Positions 44,480 to 59,440 of a stretch of DNA of 64,000 nucleotides are shown piece after piece. The stretch lies in contig JAYKYS010000016.1 of NCBI GenBank assembly GCA_036924285.1, positions 6,014,001 to 6,078,000 on the forward strand, read 5' to 3'. Source of the DNA: Asterella californica (lineage: Eukaryota > Streptophyta > Marchantiopsida > Marchantiales > Aytoniaceae). The notes beneath the pieces are model-generated. The model had not been told where the DNA came from. It saw only the letters and a program-made list of their open reading frames with translations, and ran no database searches. The translations under genes were made by a program, and so were the position numbers. Each line of letters begins with the position of its first letter. Position 1 is the first letter of the stretch.

Positions 44480-47400
44480 ACTTATGTTACACACAGGAAT
44501 TTTGTCTATAAGTAAGATATTTAGTTATAACTAAGTGTGGAGAATATTTATTTAGCGCTCCAATTTTAAGGAGTATCAAGTCAGCCATGACTAGCTAAAG
44601 TTAGTTATGGTTAAACTTCGTTGTACTTTTAGATAGAATTCCTATATTTTCTAAATAATGAGCACTACTATCTTGTCATCTTGTCTAAAATATAGAAAGG
44701 AGGTGGAAAATATCTCTTATCTCTTTTTTGACTTGATATTAGTAGTGGGCTAGAGTTATTGATTTCGTGGACATTAAAAACAAAAAGAAATTCAACATGT
44801 AACATTTTTAGTGTGTCATAGTGTAGAAGAGATGGAAATTCGAGAGTTCTTGAAAATATTCTAGAATCCTTCTAGAAGTTGTTGACTTTCAAAGAATAAG
44901 CCTATGTGGAAAAGGTAAGAAGCTCATGTGATTAATGCTTTTATCTTAAGTAATATTTTAATAAAATATGGTAAAAATAGTTAAAGTTGAGTTATCACAG
45001 AGTACCAAAATAAAAACATAGAATGTATAAATAGAGGAGTAGATAAGAGCTCATCATCTTTATTTTTACATTGTCGTAATGACATTTGAACAATATAGAG
45101 AGAGTGTAAGATTTTAGAAGATGAGAACTTGAGAGATGTCGTTAGAATGAAGAATTTTTGAACTTATGGGTGTGTGAAGGATTGAACTTAGCATTTTTTC
45201 CTCAAGTTAATGGTGTGCTTCCATCAAATTCATCAAGGGTGAGCTCTAAGTGAGAGACAGACTCGACATGTTGCAGATTGCTCGATAGCTATCGTGGAGA
45301 TTGAGAGATTGGGGTAGTTGATAGATAAGACCGTTGAGGGTTATAGTCCATGGAGTCAAGGATCAAGATGGCTTGACCAGTGGTACTTGGCAAGCGGTGA
45401 CTGCTAGGTTAGATGAGTTACTAGCTAGGCCGGCGATTGATTGTGCTGGTTATCTGGTTGTTGGACAACAAAGTGATATCTTCTGTTTGGTGGCACCTTC
45501 AGGGAAGGTGTATCCGTCACAGAAAGTCTTGTTAGACTGTGGAGTCCAGCCGTTGACGTTGGAGAAGACAACGTGCATTAGTTTGAGCATGAGGAAGTCC
45601 GAGGTGGAAAGATGTCGTTCCAGCTGTAGATATCTCTAGGGGGATCAGAGCATACAACTCTACACATGACATGCGAGATGCTGACGATAAGAGTTCGACC
45701 AGATCATCCCACGAATGGCTCTATGATGAGGACCAAGGCCATCATTATGATCATAGAATCTTATGACGTATTGGTTGGAGATACTGTGTTATATCTTATG
45801 AGATTCGTGATCGATTATTGGACAGAGAAAACATCTTGTAGACCAGGTTGGCAGTCCGGTGAGAGACGAGTGAGCCACTTACTAGTGCGGTTCAGTGTTA
45901 GAGTTGGGACGCTTTAGTTCAGTCTAAGAGTCTACAACTAAAGCGCATCAATTCATACCTAACTCTTTTGGCTAGGAAGATGAAAGAATAAATTAATCGA
46001 AAGTATATTCTTCATCCATGTACACTTAGAAGGTTCCTCTCTCACCAAGTTCAGGAATATATTTGAAATCATTTCCAAGTGAGATAAAAAATAAAAATAA
46101 AAAATAAAAATAAAAATCTAACATTTTTAAAAATATACATCCAAAGTGACCTCTGCAAGGACCAAGCAAAAACAGATCAAATCTGGGTATAAAATCGTTT
46201 GTAGCGGGCGTGACGCTTACCTTATGAAAAATAGTTCTCTAAATATGTTGTGGTCGTAAGACAATTTGGATTATAACCTTTCCTATAACTTTTAAATATA
46301 AATTTCTTTGTATATATCTCACGGTTCCAGAGATAAGTTAAGTTATACACTGGGATGCAGACTTCCACAAAAGCACTATCCTTAAACGCGACGCCAAATG
46401 TTCCTACTCCAACATAAGCAACTCCCTCCTTACTTCATACGTTCACATCCGAAAGCAAGAAGCGTCTGTAGTCCAGTGTATTTGGAAGTCGCTTCAGTGG
46501 GAAAGGATTCGAGGTCGAATCCCACTCGACGCTTGGCAATGACGAAACCAGCCACCTGGTTGCACCTGTGCAGCTTGTCCTCTGTCCCTCGGAGAGAATA
46601 GGCCAACTAGCCATACTTTTTTCTTGGATAGAAGCATAACTCAAACATTACTTCACACACTTTGAACACAAATAAAGAAAACAGTTATCTAGACTCTTTA
46701 TCGAGTTTATCAAACTCATTCAAATATGTAACATCCATCATAAATATGTAGTTTATGATGACTATTTTTATATTGTAGTAATAATTCGTACTTATGACAT
46801 AACCACTGCATTTAATAAACTCTAATTAAATATATTAAAAGTATTTTCAGATGTTCTCACATGGTTCATATATTACACACTCTGTGTCTCAGACTCTTGT
46901 TCACTAAGTGATTTTGATATAAACATATGTAATGTAAATAAAGTAATTTTATCAATTTTTAGTAAAATTTAAAACTCAATGGAACTGAAATAGACTAGTT
47001 TTAATTGTAAATAAATTTTAAAGTAAAAAATATAGTTTTTTAAATTTTTTTTTAATATAAGATAATATTTATTAAAAATAAAATATTACTAAGAGTATTA
47101 AAATACAACTTGACTCGCACATGTTATCAACCAAATACAAAAAGTTTTCCTCTCGAGACCCAAAGATATGCATGCAACTTAGAGTTTTAACAAGAAAGAA
47201 GAGGACAAGAGTGAAGAGCAAAAAGAAAATCTTAAAGTGCAATCTATCTGGAGTCCACACAAGGTAGAGCGATTATCAGACTTCTGAGGATCAAGATAAA
47301 TAATTATTTACACAAATTGTTAAATCCTAAGTATTTTGAAGTCTATACTTGTAGAGTTATACGTTTAGTCTAACCCCATGAGATAAATTTGAGAAAATAT

Positions 47401-49466
47401 ATTTTATGTATAAATAGTAATTGTTAAACACATGCCCAAAGTGGTAGACAAAACCTATAAGTAAAGCATGTGAAACTTCACTTCAAGAGACATAAGACTT
47501 GCGTACAGTCCGATAAGATAAAAGTTTTTATTAGAAGTGTAATTTATCAGTTAATTAAGATTAAGTGATAAATTTAAAAGCTTAACCAATGAGAAAGGTT
47601 AGGTGATAAACTAAAACGACCTTGCATATTCTGCTTTTTCATCAAACGGTAAGGTGAATATGCATTCAACTTGGAGTTTAGGTTTTAAAACAAAGAAGAT
47701 GACAAGCATGGAGAGCGGAAAGGTATAATAGGTCTAGAAATGATTTTAAGACTTATTCTTTAGATCAAGGCTAAATTAGATTCATGTCCATGAATTATTA
47801 ATGTGAATTCTATAAGTATTAAGTTATAATTAAAGACTTGTCTCATATGAAAAATACATTTATGTATAAATATTATGTTAGACGTATGCATCGATCCAAG
47901 ATCCCAAGAGACATAAGATCGACAGATTATCCAATAAGAGAAAATTGTTATCAGCGGTTTAATTTATCATCTCAACCTTTCTCGTCCAAAAGGTTAGAAT
48001 AATATGTCTAATGCCGAAGGTCATGTTGCTCATTGGAAGATCATTCTAACATAATATGATCACGTGATCGAAGATAGACCAGGGAAGAAGTATACAAATG
48101 CCGATTTATTGTCGAGGACTTATGATGATGAGGGGGAAGAATCGTTTTATGATTCATTTTTAGACGAGCAAATGATGACCATCACAATCACTGATGAGAT
48201 ACCGGATGAGTACAAGAAAATCTAGAGTTTCTTCGCAGATAGCTCTTCCCAAAAGGTATGCATACCCCAAAACATAACGCGTTGATCAAAAGATGTAAAC
48301 TTTACACCATTGTGAAGAGAACTATGTTTCATCAAGGAGCTGTGGATTACTAAGGAGAATAGTTGGTCAAAAGGTGGCTTTCAAGCTAATGCACGAGTTT
48401 CACGATGACATTATTTGCGGATGTTACTTTGCTGGTAAGATAACAGCCTTTTAGATTTTGGATGCGGATTATCATTGGAGAGGTATTTCCAAGGAGTGTT
48501 TAGACTATTGCAAAACTTGTGACGTAAGTCAAACATTTGCTCTAAAGTCTACTAGAACACCTCCGTTAAGACCGATTCCAATGTTAGGATCATTTGAGAA
48601 GTGGGGTATTGACTTTGTAGGTCTTCTTAATAAGACACCTCGAGGAAATAGATATATTGTAGTTGTCACTGACTACTATATCAAGTGGGTAGAGACTAGA
48701 CCTTTGAAGGAGACTAATAAAACAGAAGTGGGTAGATTCATATGAGAGAGAATCATCACAAGATTTGGATGTCCGTTAGAGTTGGTCTCTGCTAGAAGAG
48801 GAGAGTTTGTAAGGAGCATGACTATTGTTATGTTGCAACACTTTCTATCAAGCCACGAGTAACGATCTATACAAACCAAATGCTAATGATCTTGCGGAGA
48901 AGATCAATCTTCCACTTGGTATGATGCTCATCAAAGATGCTGGTGTTGAGACTACGAAACATACTTGGGATAAGAGACTACATGTCATCTTATGAGAGTA
49001 CCGAATGACAACAAAGACTTTTAGTAGGTATTCCTCATTTTGACTTGTTTATGGAGTGGAGCCGAAGCTGCCGATCCAATTCAAATTGGATATTTTTCAA
49101 GGAGGAATTACGTCAAGAGGAGAATACGTTGTCAGATCAAAGAGGTCGAGGAGAGAATCCGTCTTCAGATCAAGGAGGGAGCAACTCATGAAGTTGGAAG
49201 AGACCCGAGCGGTAGCAATGATCCGGATGAAACAAGCTCAAGCGTATCAAAAAAAGAGTTATGACAAACGATTGGCAAGAGGAAGATACCACATTATCCA
49301 TCTCCGACTTTTCATGTGTGGAGCAACTTCACATATACCTTCAGGAGTTGGGAGGAAGGAGATTCGATCCGGTCAATTATGACAAGTTGAAGTTGGTTCA
49401 TCGACGAAAGTTCTCTCTTCACTCCGAGGACAAAGTAAAAATTTTATCCGGTGGTAAAATGTAACG
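44480..49466 (+). mobile_element. array unit 5
   Basis: Full-length copy. Protease relic 45334-45917, integrase relic 48383-49466. It lacks the unit 4 substitution, so that change has not spread to its neighbour. Confidence 0.95.
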
Positions 49467-52400
49467 ACTTATGTTACACACAGGAATTTTGTCTATAAGT
49501 AAGATATTTAGTTATAACTAAGTGTGGAGAATATTTATTTAGCGCTCCAATTTTAAGGAGTATCAAGTCAGCCATGACTAGCTAAAGTTAGTTATGGTTA
49601 AACTTCGTTGTACTTTTAGATAGAATTCCTATATTTTCTAAATAATGAGCACTACTATCTTGTCATCTTGTCTAAAATATAGAAAGGAGGTGGAAAATAT
49701 CTCTTATCTCTTTTTTGACTTGATATTAGTAGTGGGCTAGAGTTATTGATTTCGTGGACATTAAAAACAAAAAGAAATTCAACATGTAACATTTTTAGTG
49801 TGTCATAGTGTAGAAGAGATGGAAATTCGAGAGTTCTTGAAAATATTCTAGAATCCTTCTAGAAGTTGTTGACTTTCAAAGAATAAGCCTATGTGGAAAA
49901 GGTAAGAAGCTCATGTGATTAATGCTTTTATCTTAAGTAATATTTTAATAAAATATGGTAAAAATAGTTAAAGTTGAGTTATCACAGAGTACCAAAATAA
50001 AAACATAGAATGTATAAATAGAGGAGTAGATAAGAGCTCATCATCTTTATTTTTACATTGTCGTAATGACATTTGAACAATATAGAGAGAGTGTAAGATT
50101 TTAGAAGATGAGAACTTGAGAGATGTCGTTAGAATGAAGAATTTTTGAACTTATGGGTGTGTGAAGGATTGAACTTAGCATTTTTTCCTCAAGTTAATGG
50201 TGTGCTTCCATCAAATTCATCAAGGGTGAGCTCTAAGTGAGAGACAGACTCGACATGTTGCAGATTGCTCGATAGCTATCGTGGAGATTGAGAGATTGGG
50301 GTAGTTGATAGATAAGACCGTTGAGGGTTATAGTCCATGGAGTCAAGGATCAAGATGGCTTGACCAGTGGTACTTGGCAAGCGGTGACTGCTAGGTTAGA
50401 TGAGTTACTAGCTAGGCCGGCGATTGATTGTGCTGGTTATCTGGTTGTTGGACAACAAAGTGATATCTTCTGTTTGGTGGCACCTTCAGGGAAGGTGTAT
50501 CCGTCACAGAAAGTCTTGTTAGACTGTGGAGTCCAGCCGTTGACGTTGGAGAAGACAACGTGCATTAGTTTGAGCATGAGGAAGTCCGAGGTGGAAAGAT
50601 GTCGTTCCAGCTGTAGATATCTCTAGGGGGATCAGAGCATACAACTCTACACATGACATGCGAGATGCTGACGATAAGAGTTCGACCAGATCATCCCACG
50701 AATGGCTCTATGATGAGGACCAAGGCCATCATTATGATCATAGAATCTTATGACGTATTGGTTGGAGATACTGTGTTATATCTTATGAGATTCGTGATCG
50801 ATTATTGGACAGAGAAAACATCTTGTAGACCAGGTTGGCAGTCCGGTGAGAGACGAGTGAGCCACTTACTAGTGCGGTTCAGTGTTAGAGTTGGGACGCT
50901 TTAGTTCAGTCTAAGAGTCTACAACTAAAGCGCATCAATTCATACCTAACTCTTTTGGCTAGGAAGATGAAAGAATAAATTAATCGAAAGTATATTCTTC
51001 ATCCATGTACACTTAGAAGGTTCCTCTCTCACCAAGTTCAGGAATATATTTGAAATCATTTCCAAGTGAGATAAAAAATAAAAATAAAAAATAAAAATAA
51101 AAATCTAACATTTTTAAAAATATACATCCAAAGTGACCTCTGCAAGGACCAAGCAAAAACAGATCAAATCTGGGTATAAAATCGTTTGTAGCGGGCGTGA
51201 CGCTTACCTTATGAAAAATAGTTCTCTAAATATGTTGTGGTCGTAAGACAATTTGGATTATAACCTTTCCTATAACTTTTAAATATAAATTTCTTTGTAT
51301 ATATCTCACGGTTCCAGAGATAAGTTAAGTTATACACTGGGATGCAGACTTCCACAAAAGCACTATCCTTAAACGCGACGCCAAATGTTCCTACTCCAAC
51401 ATAAGCAACTCCCTCCTTACTTCATACGTTCACATCCGAAAGCAAGAAGCGTCTGTAGTCCAGTGTATTTGGAAGTCGCTTCAGTGGGAAAGGATTCGAG
51501 GTCGAATCCCACTCGACGCTTGGCAATGACGAAACCAGCCACCTGGTTGCACCTGTGCAGCTTGTCCTCTGTCCCTCGGAGAGAATAGGCCAACTAGCCA
51601 TACTTTTTTCTTGGATAGAAGCATAACTCAAACATTACTTCACACACTTTGAACACAAATAAAGAAAACAGTTATCTAGACTCTTTATCGAGTTTATCAA
51701 ACTCATTCAAATATGTAACATCCATCATAAATATGTAGTTTATGATGACTATTTTTATATTGTAGTAATAATTCGTACTTATGACATAACCACTGCATTT
51801 AATAAACTCTAATTAAATATATTAAAAGTATTTTCAGATGTTCTCACATGGTTCATATATTACACACTCTGTGTCTCAGACTCTTGTTCACTAAGTGATT
51901 TTGATATAAACATATGTAATGTAAATAAAGTAATTTTATCAATTTTTAGTAAAATTTAAAACTCAATGGAACTGAAATAGACTAGTTTTAATTGTAAATA
52001 AATTTTAAAGTAAAAAATATAGTTTTTTAAATTTTTTTTTAATATAAGATAATATTTATTAAAAATAAAATATTACTAAGAGTATTAAAATACAACTTGA
52101 CTCGCACATGTTATCAACCAAATACAAAAAGTTTTCCTCTCGAGACCCAAAGATATGCATGCAACTTAGAGTTTTAACAAGAAAGAAGAGGACAAGAGTG
52201 AAGAGCAAAAAGAAAATCTTAAAGTGCAATCTATCTGGAGTCCACACAAGGTAGAGCGATTATCAGACTTCTGAGGATCAAGATAAATAATTATTTACAC
52301 AAATTGTTAAATCCTAAGTATTTTGAAGTCTATACTTGTAGAGTTATACGTTTAGTCTAACCCCATGAGATAAATTTGAGAAAATATATTTTATGTATAA

Positions 52401-54453
52401 ATAGTAATTGTTAAACACATGCCCAAAGTGGTAGACAAAACCTATAAGTAAAGCATGTGAAACTTCACTTCAAGAGACATAAGACTTGCGTACAGTCCGA
52501 TAAGATAAAAGTTTTTATTAGAAGTGTAATTTATCAGTTAATTAAGATTAAGTGATAAATTTAAAAGCTTAACCAATGAGAAAGGTTAGGTGATAAACTA
52601 AAACGACCTTGCATATTCTGCTTTTTCATCAAACGGTAAGGTGAATATGCATTCAACTTGGAGTTTAGGTTTTAAAACAAAGAAGATGACAAGCATGGAG
52701 AGCGGAAAGGTATAATAGGTCTAGAAATGATTTTAAGACTTATTCTTTAGATCAAGGCTAAATTAGATTCATGTCCATGAATTATTAATGTGAATTCTAT
52801 AAGTATTAAGTTATAATTAAAGACTTGTCTCATATGAAAAATACATTTATGTATAAATATTATGTTAGACGTATGCATCGATCCAAGATCCCAAGAGACA
52901 TAAGATCGACAGATTATCCAATAAGAGAAAATTGTTATCAGCGGTTTAATTTATCATCTCAACCTTTCTCGTCCAAAAGGTTAGAATAATATGTCTAATG
53001 CCGAAGGTCATGTTGCTCATTGGAAGATCATTCTAACATAATATGATCACGTGATCGAAGATAGACCAGGGAAGAAGTATACAAATGCCGATTTATTGTC
53101 GAGGACTTATGATGATGAGGGGGAAGAATCGTTTTATGATTCATTTTTAGACGAGCAAATGATGACCATCACAATCACTGATGAGATACCGGATGAGTAC
53201 AAGAAAATCTAGAGTTTCTTCGCAGATAGCTCTTCCCAAAAGGTATGCATACCCCAAAACATAACGCGTTGATCAAAAGATGTAAACTTTACACCATTGT
53301 GAAGAGAACTATGTTTCATCAAGGAGCTGTGGATTACTAAGGAGAATAGTTGGTCAAAAGGTGGCTTTCAAGCTAATGCACGAGTTTCACGATGACATTA
53401 TTTGCGGATGTTACTTTGCTGGTAAGATAACAGCCTTTTAGATTTTGGATGCGGATTATCATTGGAGAGGTATTTCCAAGGAGTGTTTAGACTATTGCAA
53501 AACTTGTGACGTAAGTCAAACATTTGCTCTAAAGTCTACTAGAACACCTCCGTTAAGACCGATTCCAATGTTAGGATCATTTGAGAAGTGGGGTATTGAC
53601 TTTGTAGGTCTTCTTAATAAGACACCTCGAGGAAATAGATATATTGTAGTTGTCACTGACTACTATATCAAGTGGGTAGAGACTAGACCTTTGAAGGAGA
53701 CTAATAAAACAGAAGTGGGTAGATTCATATGAGAGAGAATCATCACAAGATTTGGATGTCCGTTAGAGTTGGTCTCTGCTAGAAGAGGAGAGTTTGTAAG
53801 GAGCATGACTATTGTTATGTTGCAACACTTTCTATCAAGCCACGAGTAACGATCTATACAAACCAAATGCTAATGATCTTGCGGAGAAGATCAATCTTCC
53901 ACTTGGTATGATGCTCATCAAAGATGCTGGTGTTGAGACTACGAAACATACTTGGGATAAGAGACTACATGTCATCTTATGAGAGTACCGAATGACAACA
54001 AAGACTTTTAGTAGGTATTCCTCATTTTGACTTGTTTATGGAGTGGAGCCGAAGCTGCCGATCCAATTCAAATTGGATATTTTTCAAGGAGGAATTACGT
54101 CAAGAGGAGAATACGTTGTCAGATCAAAGAGGTCGAGGAGAGAATCCGTCTTCAGATCAAGGAGGGAGCAACTCATGAAGTTGGAAGAGACCCGAGCGGT
54201 AGCAATGATCCGGATGAAACAAGCTCAAGCGTATCAAAAAAAGAGTTATGACAAACGATTGGCAAGAGGAAGATACCACATTATCCATCTCCGACTTTTC
54301 ATGTGTGGAGCAACTTCACATATACCTTCAGGAGTTGGGAGGAAGGAGATTCGATCCGGTCAATTATGACAAGTTGAAGTTGGTTCATCGACGAAAGTTC
54401 TCTCTTCACTCCGAGGACAAAGTAAAAATTTTATCCGGTGGTAAAATGTAACG
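49467..54453 (+). mobile_element. array unit 6
   Basis: Full-length copy. Protease relic 50321-50904, integrase relic 53370-54453. No private difference was noticed. Confidence 0.95.
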
Positions 54454-57400
54454 ACTTATGTTACACACAGGAATTTTGTCTATAAGTAAGATATTTAGTT
54501 ATAACTAAGTGTGGAGAATATTTATTTAGCGCTCCAATTTTAAGGAGTATCAAGTCAGCCATGACTAGCTAAAGTTAGTTATGGTTAAACTTCGTTGTAC
54601 TTTTAGATAGAATTCCTATATTTTCTAAATAATGAGCACTACTATCTTGTCATCTTGTCTAAAATATAGAAAGGAGGTGGAAAATATCTCTTATCTCTTT
54701 TTTGACTTGATATTAGTAGTGGGCTAGAGTTATTGATTTCGTGGACATTAAAAACAAAAAGAAATTCAACATGTAACATTTTTAGTGTGTCATAGTGTAG
54801 AAGAGATGGAAATTCGAGAGTTCTTGAAAATATTCTAGAATCCTTCTAGAAGTTGTTGACTTTCAAAGAATAAGCCTATGTGGAAAAGGTAAGAAGCTCA
54901 TGTGATTAATGCTTTTATCTTAAGTAATATTTTAATAAAATATGGTAAAAATAGTTAAAGTTGAGTTATCACAGAGTACCAAAATAAAAACATAGAATGT
55001 ATAAATAGAGGAGTAGATAAGAGCTCATCATCTTTATTTTTACATTGTCGTAATGACATTTGAACAATATAGAGAGAGTGTAAGATTTTAGAAGATGAGA
55101 ACTTGAGAGATGTCGTTAGAATGAAGAATTTTTGAACTTATGGGTGTGTGAAGGATTGAACTTAGCATTTTTTCCTCAAGTTAATGGTGTGCTTCCATCA
55201 AATTCATCAAGGGTGAGCTCTAAGTGAGAGACAGACTCGACATGTTGCAGATTGCTCGATAGCTATCGTGGAGATTGAGAGATTGGGGTAGTTGATAGAT
55301 AAGACCGTTGAGGGTTATAGTCCATGGAGTCAAGGATCAAGATGGCTTGACCAGTGGTACTTGGCAAGCGGTGACTGCTAGGTTAGATGAGTTACTAGCT
55401 AGGCCGGCGATTGATTGTGCTGGTTATCTGGTTGTTGGACAACAAAGTGATATCTTCTGTTTGGTGGCACCTTCAGGGAAGGTGTATCCGTCACAGAAAG
55501 TCTTGTTAGACTGTGGAGTCCAGCCGTTGACGTTGGAGAAGACAACGTGCATTAGTTTGAGCATGAGGAAGTCCGAGGTGGAAAGATGTCGTTCCAGCTG
55601 TAGATATCTCTAGGGGGATCAGAGCATACAACTCTACACATGACATGCGAGATGCTGACGATAAGAGTTCGACCAGATCATCCCACGAATGGCTCTATGA
55701 TGAGGACCAAGGCCATCATTATGATCATAGAATCTTATGACGTATTGGTTGGAGATACTGTGTTATATCTTATGAGATTCGTGATCGATTATTGGACAGA
55801 GAAAACATCTTGTAGACCAGGTTGGCAGTCCGGTGAGAGACGAGTGAGCCACTTACTAGTGCGGTTCAGTGTTAGAGTTGGGACGCTTTAGTTCAGTCTA
55901 AGAGTCTACAACTAAAGCGCATCAATTCATACCTAACTCTTTTGGCTAGGAAGATGAAAGAATAAATTAATCGAAAGTATATTCTTCATCCATGTACACT
56001 TAGAAGGTTCCTCTCTCACCAAGTTCAGGAATATATTTGAAATCATTTCCAAGTGAGATAAAAAATAAAAATAAAAAATAAAAATAAAAATCTAACATTT
56101 TTAAAAATATACATCCAAAGTGACCTCTGCAAGGACCAAGCAAAAACAGATCAAATCTGGGTATAAAATCGTTTGTAGCGGGCGTGACGCTTACCTTATG
56201 AAAAATAGTTCTCTAAATATGTTGTGGTCGTAAGACAATTTGGATTATAACCTTTCCTATAACTTTTAAATATAAATTTCTTTGTATATATCTCACGGTT
56301 CCAGAGATAAGTTAAGTTATACACTGGGATGCAGACTTCCACAAAAGCACTATCCTTAAACGCGACGCCAAATGTTCCTACTCCAACATAAGCAACTCCC
56401 TCCTTACTTCATACGTTCACATCCGAAAGCAAGAAGCGTCTGTAGTCCAGTGTATTTGGAAGTCGCTTCAGTGGGAAAGGATTCGAGGTCGAATCCCACT
56501 CGACGCTTGGCAATGACGAAACCAGCCACCTGGTTGCACCTGTGCAGCTTGTCCTCTGTCCCTCGGAGAGAATAGGCCAACTAGCCATACTTTTTTCTTG
56601 GATAGAAGCATAACTCAAACATTACTTCACACACTTTGAACACAAATAAAGAAAACAGTTATCTAGACTCTTTATCGAGTTTATCAAACTCATTCAAATA
56701 TGTAACATCCATCATAAATATGTAGTTTATGATGACTATTTTTATATTGTAGTAATAATTCGTACTTATGACATAACCACTGCATTTAATAAACTCTAAT
56801 TAAATATATTAAAAGTATTTTCAGATGTTCTCACATGGTTCATATATTACACACTCTGTGTCTCAGACTCTTGTTCACTAAGTGATTTTGATATAAACAT
56901 ATGTAATGTAAATAAAGTAATTTTATCAATTTTTAGTAAAATTTAAAACTCAATGGAACTGAAATAGACTAGTTTTAATTGTAAATAAATTTTAAAGTAA
57001 AAAATATAGTTTTTTAAATTTTTTTTTAATATAAGATAATATTTATTAAAAATAAAATATTACTAAGAGTATTAAAATACAACTTGACTCGCACATGTTA
57101 TCAACCAAATACAAAAAGTTTTCCTCTCGAGACCCAAAGATATGCATGCAACTTAGAGTTTTAACAAGAAAGAAGAGGACAAGAGTGAAGAGCAAAAAGA
57201 AAATCTTAAAGTGCAATCTATCTGGAGTCCACACAAGGTAGAGCGATTATCAGACTTCTGAGGATCAAGATAAATAATTATTTACACAAATTGTTAAATC
57301 CTAAGTATTTTGAAGTCTATACTTGTAGAGTTATACGTTTAGTCTAACCCCATGAGATAAATTTGAGAAAATATATTTTATGTATAAATAGTAATTGTTA

Positions 57401-59440
57401 AACACATGCCCAAAGTGGTAGACAAAACCTATAAGTAAAGCATGTGAAACTTCACTTCAAGAGACATAAGACTTGCGTACAGTCCGATAAGATAAAAGTT
57501 TTTATTAGAAGTGTAATTTATCAGTTAATTAAGATTAAGTGATAAATTTAAAAGCTTAACCAATGAGAAAGGTTAGGTGATAAACTAAAACGACCTTGCA
57601 TATTCTGCTTTTTCATCAAACGGTAAGGTGAATATGCATTCAACTTGGAGTTTAGGTTTTAAAACAAAGAAGATGACAAGCATGGAGAGCGGAAAGGTAT
57701 AATAGGTCTAGAAATGATTTTAAGACTTATTCTTTAGATCAAGGCTAAATTAGATTCATGTCCATGAATTATTAATGTGAATTCTATAAGTATTAAGTTA
57801 TAATTAAAGACTTGTCTCATATGAAAAATACATTTATGTATAAATATTATGTTAGACGTATGCATCGATCCAAGATCCCAAGAGACATAAGATCGACAGA
57901 TTATCCAATAAGAGAAAATTGTTATCAGCGGTTTAATTTATCATCTCAACCTTTCTCGTCCAAAAGGTTAGAATAATATGTCTAATGCCGAAGGTCATGT
58001 TGCTCATTGGAAGATCATTCTAACATAATATGATCACGTGATCGAAGATAGACCAGGGAAGAAGTATACAAATGCCGATTTATTGTCGAGGACTTATGAT
58101 GATGAGGGGGAAGAATCGTTTTATGATTCATTTTTAGACGAGCAAATGATGACCATCACAATCACTGATGAGATACCGGATGAGTACAAGAAAATCTAGA
58201 GTTTCTTCGCAGATAGCTCTTCCCAAAAGGTATGCATACCCCAAAACATAACGCGTTGATCAAAAGATGTAAACTTTACACCATTGTGAAGAGAACTATG
58301 TTTCATCAAGGAGCTGTGGATTACTAAGGAGAATAGTTGGTCAAAAGGTGGCTTTCAAGCTAATGCACGAGTTTCACGATGACATTATTTGCGGATGTTA
58401 CTTTGCTGGTAAGATAACAGCCTTTTAGATTTTGGATGCGGATTATCATTGGAGAGGTATTTCCAAGGAGTGTTTAGACTATTGCAAAACTTGTGACGTA
58501 AGTCAAACATTTGCTCTAAAGTCTACTAGAACACCTCCGTTAAGACCGATTCCAATGTTAGGATCATTTGAGAAGTGGGGTATTGACTTTGTAGGTCTTC
58601 TTAATAAGACACCTCGAGGAAATAGATATATTGTAGTTGTCACTGACTACTATATCAAGTGGGTAGAGACTAGACCTTTGAAGGAGACTAATAAAACAGA
58701 AGTGGGTAGATTCATATGAGAGAGAATCATCACAAGATTTGGATGTCCGTTAGAGTTGGTCTCTGCTAGAAGAGGAGAGTTTGTAAGGAGCATGACTATT
58801 GTTATGTTGCAACACTTTCTATCAAGCCACGAGTAACGATCTATACAAACCAAATGCTAATGATCTTGCGGAGAAGATCAATCTTCCACTTGGTATGATG
58901 CTCATCAAAGATGCTGGTGTTGAGACTACGAAACATACTTGGGATAAGAGACTACATGTCATCTTATGAGAGTACCGAATGACAACAAAGACTTTTAGTA
59001 GGTATTCCTCATTTTGACTTGTTTATGGAGTGGAGCCGAAGCTGCCGATCCAATTCAAATTGGATATTTTTCAAGGAGGAATTACGTCAAGAGGAGAATA
59101 CGTTGTCAGATCAAAGAGGTCGAGGAGAGAATCCGTCTTCAGATCAAGGAGGGAGCAACTCATGAAGTTGGAAGAGACCCGAGCGGTAGCAATGATCCGG
59201 ATGAAACAAGCTCAAGCGTATCAAAAAAAGAGTTATGACAAACGATTGGCAAGAGGAAGATACCACATTATCCATCTCCGACTTTTCATGTGTGGAGCAA
59301 CTTCACATATACCTTCAGGAGTTGGGAGGAAGGAGATTCGATCCGGTCAATTATGACAAGTTGAAGTTGGTTCATCGACGAAAGTTCTCTCTTCACTCCG
59401 AGGACAAAGTAAAAATTTTATCCGGTGGTAAAATGTAACG
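54454..59440 (+). mobile_element. array unit 7
   Basis: Full-length copy. Protease relic 55308-55891, integrase relic 58357-59440. No private difference was noticed. Confidence 0.95.
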